64,000 nt of DNA from NCBI GenBank assembly GCA_014607495.2, contig CP053159.1:12841501-12905500 (forward strand). Direction: 5' to 3'. The position numbers and the translations under genes are program-made. Positions 12,401-24,400 of the stretch are shown here, one piece after another (position 1 is the first letter of the stretch; every line of letters begins with the position of its first letter). The notes below the pieces were generated by a model that worked only from the letters and a program-made list of their open reading frames with translations, ran no database searches and was not told where the DNA came from. This DNA comes from Carposina sasakii. Lineage: Eukaryota; Arthropoda; Insecta; Lepidoptera; Carposinidae.

Positions 12401-15400
12401 TAGGGATGCACAGCTTTTTTCCATGTGGAATTTAGGATTCGCAGCTCTATTTGCTATCCCTAAAACAACCTTCCGACTATCAGTTCGAATGACCTCTGAA
12501 ATTAAAGTAAATAAACCTAGAATCTAGTCTCAAAACTACCTGTAAATACCCACTTAATATTTGAGAAGGTAGGTTTTTCATTACATCATCGTTTGAAAAT
12601 TTAAATAGATGACAGACGAATTGATGCATTAGACTGTTCTGGAAATAAAATACAACTAAACCTCTAACGTATTGGCAAATTGCTCCTTGCTAACTATCAG
12701 AGACTGGCAGGCGAGCTGATAGTTGGTAGGCCGCATTATTTATGTAAATCGATACATTGATTAGCAATACAATAAACAGTAATCTCTTGCATATCGATAC
12801 CAGCCATGTATAATGAACACGTAACGATTATACTGGTTCTATACAAATATACACGTTTTAAACAATTTATTTTGTTAATAAAGAAACTGAGGATTTAGAC
12901 AATGAACATTATTTGACATCGAATGGACAGCGGTTCGTTATCCAAAACATTTGCTCCAATAAGCCTTCATTTTTACGCGTTCGTCAAATCACGCGATGAA
13001 GTCTGATCGTTATTGATGGGAATGTTACGATAACGAACGTCAATGTGAAACGATGTTACATTGTCTAAGTACCCTGAATAGATGAAGGTGCATAGAGTTG
13101 AATTCTGCAATGTAAGGTTCATACGAGTTCAATATTTCTATGAAGTGGCAAAAACAACGGCCGGCACTTTGAAATTGAATTTACTCGTAAAATGACAGTG
13201 TCGACACCCTCTATTTACAGATAGGTTGGTGAGATTGTTAAGGTATGGTAGTATGTACATTGCATATCCAGTACCCAGGACACCAAGGCATCAAGTGTCA
13301 GTTTTCTTTATTGACAAACATACCCAACTACATATCGCACCTTCGGTGCAACAAAGCCACAACGAGTCAATTTGTAATTTGTAAAATGTGGCTTTGTTGC
13401 ACCGAAGGTGCGATATTCTTTAGATACAGTATTAGGTAACTAAGCAATACAGATTACAATAGACGAACATCGTTTGTGAAACATTGGCTTCGTGTACAAA
13501 TTGTCTTTCATCTGTCCTGCTATATTTCTATTTAGGTACATAGTTTATTTGATCAAATAAGATAATTTAGAGATACTTAAGCGAAGGCCAAAGTGTAGTT
13601 TTATGGACTTCACTTTGGGCTTCTTATTATATGAACAAATCTAATGGAAATGTTGCTTTTAATCTCGCCATCTATTGTAGTCTATATCGAAGTTTACCCA
13701 TATTGGTTCACAAGGTGGACGGTAGGTGGCGCTACTCACCGACTCCGGGGAACGGCTGCATCCCAGGGTACGGAGCGTGCTGCAGGGCAGCCTCCCCGTT
13801 CGGCAGGCCTTGCGCCGTCACTGGAACTGCTGGAAGTTTAGCCGGTGGAAATGTTGACGAGAACTTATGCTTGAGTGTTCTCTAGAGATGTCTATTGATG
13901 CATTGGGCAATAAAAGAAGCAAGGTCTTGTCCTCCCTCAGGGCACGACACTAGGGGGTTTTTGCCCATTGTTGCCTAGATTTCGGACTATGTTGTCAACA
14001 GCATCTATTTAGCTAGCAAATTACAGTAGGTACCCATGTCAATATACAGGATGTAACAGAAAGGGTATGTTAAGCAAAAAGTTATGTAGATAGCCCACTG
14101 TAGAGAACCTATTTCCAAAATTTCAGACTCAAATTCACATTTTTATTTTTCCAGATAGTATGAAGAATTCCGAAACAACTCAAGAATGTCCATACAATCT
14201 AGAAAAATTTAAATGTGATTTCGAGTCTCAAATTTTGGAAATAGGATCTCTATAGTGGGCTATTTACATAGCTTTTCGCTTAACATACCCTTTCTGTTAC
14301 ACCCTGTATAGTTTAGTTCTTATGTGATGTATTTCTAGCTTCGAGATTTCGACTCGTCTACTTACGTCCAGTAAAAGTCTGATGAATGCCGTTAGTATAC
14401 ACCGCTTCCTGCGGCGGTGGTTGGCCGTTGGCGGTCTGGGCGGCCATATTGAATCCCGGCATGGTCGGAGACGGCAGCGATGGCAGCGCGCCGTTCAGCG
14501 GCTGGGCACCCGTCCCTATCGCTAGCCCCGTGAAGTTGTCTGGAAATAGATCCATATAGGGTTAGGACATGGGAAATAATGAAGTCGGGGTACTTAGTCA
14601 ATAGGTACTCAATGTAGAGAGAAAAGAGGGTTCTTTCTTTCTTTATTGTACACACACACATAAATAAAAAATAACACAATTAAAATAAATATTGTACAAA
14701 GGGTTCTTAGTTTTTAGAATTTTTCTGGGAAAATTTTCACTGGTTTTCATTTCAGAATCATGGTCTGAAGTCACCACATCAATATTTGCCTGGCTGTCAC
14801 AAACACCCTGTATAATAGTGGTTAGACCTGCCCCCTGAAAAGCTCGGCTTTGCTATTGCTTTTACGTAATTAGGGGGCTGATCTATGGAAGGCTTAAAAT
14901 ATATGCATGCTTATATAAGACATCTTAGGTACAATATAATATCCTATTCGACGCAATATCACATTAGTCTCATGCAATCCTATGCTCAAATGCGACAAGC
15001 CGTTTAGGAATATACAAACACTCGAAAAACATAACCCTCTTTTTGGCGCAGTCGGGTAATGGAGAATGCGTAAGTCACGCAATTGTCCCTAAAGGATCTG
15101 GGCTGGGCAGAGTAAATGGGTGAAAATTACACACCGATTTTTCATTAGTCTGCCAAGTTTCACATAGGTAGTAAGCGAAGCCTACCGCCGCCTAGGAGCA
15201 TGCTTACCCGAAGTAGGCGGTACGACCGAGTTAGCCATGCCGTTGAGCGCGTGTGACGCCAGCGTCATCGGGCTGATGTAACCCTGCGCCGTAGCTGCCA
15301 CCATGAGCGCTGCTTGCTGCTGCTGGAAATGTGAACGTGATTGAAAATTGGGATTGCGGTTCCATATTGTCACATACACATGTTAAATAAGACAATTTTT

Positions 15401-18400
15401 CAACAGGTGAATCCGTTATGATGAATACTTACACATTTTGAGAGATATAAGATGGTCATGCATTGTCTCATCTGTACCCTAATAATGCAATTCCAACTTG
15501 TTTATTAACGTGTGATAAAAGTGAAATCAATGGTATCAGTAAAAGATCCGCTCTTGCGCTGTTCCTTTTAGGCCCGGCACATAAGAAACGTGGTAAGGAA
15601 ATGGAAAGGTGGCAAACAGAAAAACAAAGAAATTTCTATGACATACGAGTATGCTCGTACTCGTAAATACCTAAAATTCGCCTCTTTCCCGTAGGGGTAA
15701 GCAAAAATCACGGACCCCACGGATCCATTTGCCATGGTTCTGACCCACTTCGATTCATGTAATTTCATGACATTCTTCATGCTATGCTTCTAATTTGTAC
15801 TTAATTGCCACGATGACGATATATTTTCTATTTGCCACCTCAAATCCTTTTTTTGCCTATGCCATTGATAGGCGCCAGGTTTTAACCAACCCGTACCTGC
15901 TCCGATATGACCTGCGCATAGGTCCCGTAGGCGCCGAACTGGTTGAACACGAACGGGTTGATCAGACTCATGTTACCGGCCATCTGCTGCATACGTCTCA
16001 GCTGCCGCTCTTTCTCCGTATCTGCAAACTTTACTACCAGACTTGATGATGCTCCCTGGAACAAGGAAATAAGATAAATTTGTAAATGCTTCTAGGATGA
16101 TAGTTCCTTTAAGATCTCTGGCCTGGTAAGACCAATGGAATAGATAAGTAGAGTTGGGGTTGGGAGAGGTCTTATCCTAGTAGTGGGTCATTCATTACAG
16201 AATACTGTGTAGTTAAGGTATGTATGTCAGTTAGCTACACCTTAAATGGTATAATCAAAATGGTGCTATCTAGGTGCTGTCTCCAATTAAAACCACTTAA
16301 AATACACAATTTAATAGTTTCATCAAAATCTGTCGAGTCATATTCGATGCTTATCCATTCCTTTCATCGAAACCCTTCAGTTTTCATATTTCGTAGTTGT
16401 GAGATCCTTATTCGAATATCAAAAGGTGATTAGTAAAACACCTATGCTAAATGTGACTGTTAGATTTCCTTTACGATTCCTACAGTTCTGGCCAAGAGAT
16501 TTTTGGGAACACCGCCGTGTGTATATGAATGTATGTATAGTAAGACATGACGCTTAAAAACATGGAAAATTGATGAGGAGCATACAAAACGAAAACCACT
16601 TAAGTTAAACTTAAAAAATATTATAACAAAATACGGAAACAGCCGCAGTCACGAAAGAGCTTTAAATGCAATTTCCATTCGGAACAACAATTGAACACTA
16701 AAGAATTCCACGGGCTCCGCAATTTCCCAAACGGGGCAGCATGAACTAAACGTTTGGCATTCATTATGTATTTGCCGACAAAAATGCCGACGTAGGCCTG
16801 GCACGTACTCACGCAACAGGTTGCAGGCCGATGCAACAAGTCCTCGGCTCGCATCCAAAAATGCAACGGCCGAGACGCACGAACTTCTCCGGGCGGAAAA
16901 CTAGTTCGCTGTAGTTTCGCCCCATTAGAGGTACTTAGACTAATTGAGTTGCACACTGTCGTAAGTAGGCGCTAATTGGGGATTTGGTTTTATTGGCGGA
17001 TCTGAATGTCGTAGAGTTTGAGTGCTGAATTATTTTGTGGTGCTTTGCATTGTTGCGCTTTCTGCTTTGTAATTGTGGTTGTCTAACCTAACCTAACCCA
17101 ACCTTCTTTATATCATTCCCTTGCGGATATATAAAGTGACGCGACGAGACGAAAGGCATATTTTACAAAGAGTGTTGGGCATGAATGTGGATGGTTAGAG
17201 AGGAAGAGGTAGACCTTAGATTTAAGAAGTGTTTGATGGACTATGCGTGAAGGGATTTTCGTGTACTAGGAGTGAGTAACGACATGACAGATAATAGGGA
17301 TGAACGGAAGAAGAGGATATATTGCGTTGACCCCAAATGAATGGCAACAGTGAAGTAAGATGAGCATGATGTTTGTCAGTACATCTTCTACCTACGAGTA
17401 TAAGTAGCAACTTCTTGAACGGTAATAGGTAGCCCGTATAACACAAGTAATTGGAATTTTCAAATAAAAAAAAAATCATATGCACGCTAAATACAACAAA
17501 AGTATTAAATAAAAAAGGAGTCTTTATCGTTACCGACTCTCTCTTAACCAGTTTTATAGTTTTGTACGTGTTTGTTCACGAGGGAACAGATTATATTGCG
17601 TTTGTTATTTAAATTCTGCGGCTGTTAGCGAGTATTGTTTGCCACAGTTTTTAGGTAGGAATGCATTTGTGAATTTTATTGAAATAAAAATTACAAATGC
17701 ATCATTGAAAATTATGTTGTGTACTGTGTAGAGTAAATGTAAATAAATGTAGCTATTTACTCGTACATATGTGTCTGATAGGTAACAGTTTGAAGTAAGT
17801 ACCCATATATTTAGTTGAGCTGAAATATATAATGGCATTTTACGTAAGCAACATAAGAGGCGTATTTAGCAACCCTAATTTTTACCTACAATGTTGTAAA
17901 GACCCTCCCCTCATTACGTAACATTGCTACCGCTTTGCTGTTGCGTAATAAGTCTACCGTGCTTAGCTACCCAGTATATGTACAAACAATTCATCAATGT
18001 TCGGGAAAACCGTGGAAATACGCGAGTTAGATATCCATAGGCAGAATAGCAGCACTCAAAAATGAGGACGTTTAATAAACTCCGCAAAATTACGTTAATT
18101 TCCGGTCTGGTAGCAAAGCTTTGCATCACGAGTAGCAAGTCATTGACCCAAAATGAAGATGTATCCAAAATAATGGGTTTTCAGCTAATGACGCCTCATC
18201 ATGAAGGAATAGTAAAGATAAGGTGGCCTTACAAACTGTAGCCATAGTAGTGAACATTAAAGCCTCGAGCACACCGGATGCGTGTGCGTGCACGTACGCG
18301 TAGACGTATACGTACCTCTGAGTTGTAATGTATGGAACTGTATAGGCACGGGCAGACCGGATGCGTATGCGTAGACGTAAGCATAGACGTCAAGCGGTGA

Positions 18401-21400
18401 CAGTTCTATACATTAAACTCAGAGGTACGTGTACGTCTACGTTTACGTGCACGCATACGCATCCGGTGTGCTCGAGGCTTTAATAGTGTGGCCGTTCCAA
18501 AGTGATGGACAGAAGGCCTAAGGCGTAGTAGAATAAATAATAATGTAGGCTGTATTTCAGTTACGGTGGCTAATTTCATCGGTGATAAGCCATCTATACA
18601 GATGCATTTACTCTCGTAGTCAGATGGGACGGAAATCCGACACGACCGGAAAGATCAAGAGTACCGACGGTTATACCTACATGCTTTCTGAGACAATTTT
18701 ATAATATTAAATTCTGTAAGGACTTGAAAGAAATTCAGTGAGCCCGTGGGACCCAAGTCTATGCCAATGAGTTAGGTATCACCGCTTTTTACATAATACG
18801 AGTAATACCCACATAGTTTATATTATAGAAACAAATATAGAAAATAAAAAACAAATGTATGCCATTGTGGTTCATATTATTTATCGTCGTCAGCCTATTG
18901 CAGTCCACTGCTGGACGTAGGCCTCCCCCAGTGTATGCCACTTGGCTCTACCAGCCGTCCTCTTATATTATTATTGCGCTGCCAAATATTATTGGCAGCT
19001 TTATTAAATCAAATAACCAATCGATTTGAATAGATTAGATTTATTACACCTCCTCTATATTCTTCCTTGGTGAGCTATATCGTGGGTGTTTTCGCAACTG
19101 TGGAAACAAAAACAGAGGTGTTTAAATAAAATAGCAAAGAGTGTTTTGTTACTCCCCGCTTACAAGTTGTTTAGGGTGGCAACACTGGGGAATGTGTTTA
19201 AATATTAATGGCAACATTCACATGTTTTTTCAAACAACGTTGCAAATGTTTTTTTCAATTATAAACCTAAATAAATAGTAAGACCTAATGAAGATTTCAT
19301 TTGATGTGCCGTATGGTGTTGTCAGAATAGAATAGCACTACTTAATGTGTGCTCGTGGTTATCGTAAGAGATCAAGGTTTCCCGCGAGATGGGCGGCAGC
19401 ACCTCCTATGTGGACAACATATTCCCAAAATCACACTGCAATCACCAAACCTCATACCCAGCGAGGTGACTATGCGCAAAACCCCCGTACGTGCCCTGGG
19501 CGAGGCCTACATCCAGCAATGAACTAGGCTGTGCAATAGGCTGATTGATGTAGATAGGTATACAGGGAGCCAGGCAAATATTGATATGGTGACTTCAGAC
19601 TAAAATTCCTATATTTTCCGACATTTTTTCATATTTTCAGGGGAAAAAAAATAGTTAGTTCGTTTATTTAGAGGCCTTAGATAATGACTTAAAAATAAAA
19701 TTTTAACCAAAAGATGATTTGCAAAAAAAGTTTCCCTAAAAAAAATTCAAATAACTGACCAATCCTTATTAAGAGTCGCCGGTGATCCAAAAAAAAGGAA
19801 TGTGTCGCACAATAACAAATAAACCCAATTAATTAGTCACAGGATCGCCCGATACAATTTGCGCGGAAGCAAAGATTACTCATAAATCAAATCAAAAAAC
19901 ATTTCCTGCGAGTAATAACACTGTCGTATAACTCAAAAGAATGGTACTTGTTCAACATCTCAGTATTTGCCTGGCTGTCACCCACATCCTGTATATGTAG
20001 GTGTGTGTAGTGCTAACATTATGCAGGATAACATCGATATACTATATAGATTACATAAGCTTAATTGAGTTTTCAAGGTAAAACGCACTACCTTGAAGTA
20101 AATAGCCTAAAATAATAAAGAGAGTATTACAACATCGTTTTTTATATCCCCACTTAATTCCACTTTACAACAAACTTTACCTACAGAGTCGTAAAACAAA
20201 ATGACAAATAAAACTCAGTAAGCTTAGGCATTGGAAATTCACTTACACAGGCGACCTCAATAAATCGGGGACCCCTTGTTTCTCGGCCTAAACAAAGCTC
20301 TAACATAGACGCTTCAATGTTTTTGATATTCTGATCCTTTTCTATCATCGCGCATAACTGCCTACATATACCATAGAGAAAAGAGTCTATAGAGTACAGA
20401 TATTTGACATTTTCCTTGCTTTTGACGTTTATAAAAACGGCACGAGAACGGCACCGACGGCCATTATTGCCAGACTCAGGGATTTGGTATCTCATGACCA
20501 GACTGTTACTTACAACAAAAAGTATTTCGAGTGTCAAAACCACGTCAATTGTTAGCAAACACTAATAGGAAGTTCAATGGCGGATGGTGTTAATTTTTTT
20601 GGTTTGTTTCAGATCTGTATAATTCATTCATCTGAGACATATACCTACACAGGTCTTTATCTCCAAGATGGGGTAGGGGATAGCCAGACCTATAGCATCT
20701 CGAAGCTGATCCTATAGCCACGTTTACGAGTAGCATAGTAAACTCAGATGCAAAAGATCAGTGACAAGCTCATCGGCCGAGAGAACGCCCCATCTTCCTT
20801 AGTCGACTCCCACAACATGCAAGGAAGATGTAATTGATGTATATGTAGTTGCAGCCCTTTATCAGCACGGGCAACTGCGTTGCCCTTAATATAAATAAAG
20901 AAGTAGTGGCTGTGGAAATCGTTATAGGAGGCCTAGTCAAGAAGCAAACTGTGCTTCGAGGCATATTATATAATATTTGAACAGCATTCAAGCCTAAATG
21001 AGAAGTTTAGAAAAAAGGGCTTACTGTTATTAGACAATTGCTTGCTTCCGCCATAATTTAGGAGAAATAAGAGATACATGGGTGATAGTGCGACCGGTAT
21101 TGCCTACACTATCAATGTGAAATGATAATAACGTGTTTGAACAAAACGTCTTACTCTTTACCGAAACAAGGCGCCAACAGCGGCGCAGAATATTTGTGAT
21201 CCTTTCCGTTTAAGCTGGGTTTATTTCGGTAACATTTATTACTTGGTTTATGATGCAATCGTGTCGCTCCCGCCGCGCGTCGTAACGAGCTTCATGGGGA
21301 CCATTTGTTACAATGTTTTCATCCAATTAACCGGTTATTATTAGTCTCTTAATTGTTGTTAAACAAGTTCACTTTCGCTTCGCTTCGTGATTTAGGTTGC

Positions 21401-24400
21401 GAGTTGGTAAAGCACCAGTGTGTGTGGATAGTAAAACTTGGTTATGGCACGGCCGTGCGCTTTCTGATATAGTTGCGTTGGATTTAATTTTCATTCTCAG
21501 GGATTATCTGTGTAGATGGTAAATTTCGAGAAATGGGACAATAGAGATGATAAAAGTATAGATGATTGTAATCATCAGAGATCGGATGACAATTAAATAG
21601 CGTTACGAAGCGTAAAAATGTTTGTGCTGAGATACCACTCAGTGGAAGGTTTCGTTAAAATACGTCATTTAAGTAGGTACCTACATTATTTATTATTCGG
21701 GGTAACAGCAGTAGGTAGTTAGGTATAAGATTCGAACGAAATATAAATACACAAAAAATCGCCCCAACTATCTCGAGCTGTCACAAAATTGTGTAGCACA
21801 TACGGCTTTCTCCTACAATATTAAATAGGTAAAACGTAACATCCATCACCGTTACAATTTTTTTTTTGTTTAGTTTATCCCGAAGGAAAGGCAAGGGGAA
21901 CTAAGCCCATACAGCCATTGTCTTTAGTAAATGATTTTTGAATTTATGATGGATGATAATGATGATGATGAATGGAAACGCACCTCAAGAATGGATGTGA
22001 AATTAGTCGGCAGAAACAACTAACATGCCCATGAAGAGATGGTATTCGTAAATTTTACTTGGCTTACTGAATGCATACGCTAGATTCTCACAAGCAAACA
22101 ATATATAATTTATCACCAGAAAACATCACTTTACGCTGACCCAAATTAATTTTGATTTTCACAAGAAAATTAAACCCGCACCCTTCTAGCTTTTCCCGCC
22201 GAATCCTCACCGTTACAATTTTTAACCAAAAACATACAACTGTCAAACGCACAAAATGGCGGCTAGCGTGGTCGGACAGCCGTGGTCGGACAGCAGATCG
22301 AGATCAACAGTAAATAACCGTTCCAGAGACACTGGGCTTCCGGTGGACCTGCCATAAAGGCCGTTATACACGTCACGGAGACGCGACGGGGTCGGAACAG
22401 GCCGGAGATAAGCGTACAGTCGGCGTGTATTGGATTACCTAGTAGGAGGTGCATGTGGTCATGAGACTTTGTTTTCATATTTGAATCTTCCATTCTTAAT
22501 TTTACCCTGGTCAAGATTTAGGGCTACAAAAGGCATTTTTATATTTACTTATACTTCTTGAATATATTTCTCAATACGTTAAGGCTGATTTTTTTCAACG
22601 GCCAAATAGCCTATCTTAAGGATAACGTTGATGACAGCAACAACTTAGAGATAGAGACAGCTTTAACTTGATCAAATTTTAGAGAAAGACAGCATTATTT
22701 GTCTTTAAGATAGGCTGACCATTGAAATTCGGCCCTAACACAATATTTTAAAGTAAGTATTAATTATTGGTCGCGTGGTGTCGGCAGAATAGAATTCGTA
22801 CCACCCAATGTCTGCCCGTGGGTATCGTACGAGGCGATTAATGGTTTCCGGGAGGTGGGCAGCAGCGCCTCCCGTGTTGACAACATAGTCCAAAACACAA
22901 ACTGCGGTCACCAACCCGCCTGCCCAGCGTGGTGACTATGGGCAAATACCCCCTATGGCAGTCTTGTGGCGTGCCCTGGGGGCAATAGGCTGATGATGAT
23001 GATGAATGATGATGATTAATTATGGTATGATTTTTATAGACACATATATTATAAAATTATTAATAAAGAAAATGGAAAAAATTCTTCACCCGAGTGGGAA
23101 TTGAACCCACGACCACTGCAAACCGTGCCAGCCGCTCTAACCACTAAGCTACCGGGTCAATTATATTTCAATGTTTCAAATAACTAAAGCAGTGAACTTA
23201 AATATGAATAAAAAGGTGAAATTCCTCATAAACGTGTCCACATTTGAATAAACAGTTGATTCACAACAGTAGACAATAGGAAAATTAGCAGAGGAGCCGA
23301 ATAGTGGCCCAATTAGACAAACTATGTAGACATAATGACAAAGCACTAATTCTACTGTGACATTGTGATATGCCGGAGTTTGATACCTATACTGTACTAT
23401 GTATGAGTGTACTAGGTACTAATGACTGAAATTTGAACAAAAATACTAGATAACTAGACCACGACGAATTTTAGGATCCCCGGTTCTGTAGAAGTTTTGG
23501 GAAATTATTTCATAGCGGATACCTAGATCATACGAGTAGTAGCTAACTGCATGCCAAATTTCAACTCAATCGAACCAGTAGTTTGAGTGTGCTTTAAAAC
23601 TTATTGTACCTTGTTGTAGACTTTGATACTTGTAATTATCAGTGGTTAGAGCACTGACACGCGGAATGCAGAGGTCGTGGGTTCGATTCCCACCCGGGTG
23701 AGGAATTTTTTCCATTTCTTTATTAATAATTTTATAACTTATAATTAACATTAGTTTGAGAATGTCTCGTCATTGTAAATTAGTATTTTGATATTTAGGT
23801 AGGTATGCCTTAGATAATGTAGCATTAATTCATATTGACATTCGTTCGTGCAACATAATTACTAACAATTCCTTTTTGGATATCAGAATGTTTGAAGCTA
23901 AAACTTACGAACTCATTTTGATAAAACTTGTAGTCATATCTCGCTTTTACATCACAAAAAACATAACCTAAACAATTTGCGTTCTCGCGGACATATTTGG
24001 TAGTATCAGCTAGTAATTATTAATTCTTAGAATAGGAGTATGTAAAGCATTGCGAAGTAAAAAATATTAAAATTAAAAACGCCAGCCATGGCGGCTGTTA
24101 TCATCATTGGTAACATTTTATTTTGAACCACTCAATTGGACGAAATTAATTCGCGCTCACGCCCCGCATCAACTGTGCCACTTTGCGTGCTCGCTGTGTT
24201 TTTATGAAAATTTATGAACGTACAGAATGTACTGAATAACAGTTTTTAATGATCGAAGGAAATACTTTCCTATTTTACATGCGAATGCTGTATCATTGGT
24301 GTGATTCGAGTTATCGTTGCACCTTTTCCAGTTATAGAAACGTATATTACGTTTAAATAGTACATAGTAAATTGCAAGTATGGCATATTACAATTTATAT

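Larger units (their letters stand above)
13830..14365 (-). other. CELF linker intron, largely transposon
   Basis: 536 bp. Half is a palindromic MITE (14043-14310), and 13913-13995 is a fragment of the non-LTR 3' end repeat. Little unique intron sequence is left besides the splice sites. Confidence 0.9.
14540..15207 (-). other. CELF linker intron
   Basis: 668 bp. It carries three repeat pieces: a non-LTR-type 3' tail (14628-14700), a terminal fragment of the element whose full form is at 19559-19995 (about 14740-14815), and a one-ended fragment of the fold-back at 49504 (14829-14880). Confidence 0.88.

Noticed and set aside
16621..16956. 111-codon minus-strand ORF upstream of the RRM2-end exon
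   Set aside because: No family resemblance, no phase-compatible splice sites that extend the CELF frame, and CELF proteins have no such insert between TMP and GASSS.
17083..17102. Interstitial telomere marking a fusion point
   Set aside because: Only three units of the pentamer; short CTAAC runs are common by chance and in repeats.
23048..23162. tRNA gene calls at this and the four sister sites (23639, 25880, 35403, 41136)
   Set aside because: A and B boxes are present but the copies share a long non-tRNA tail and head and vary in the anticodon region, so they are SINEs.
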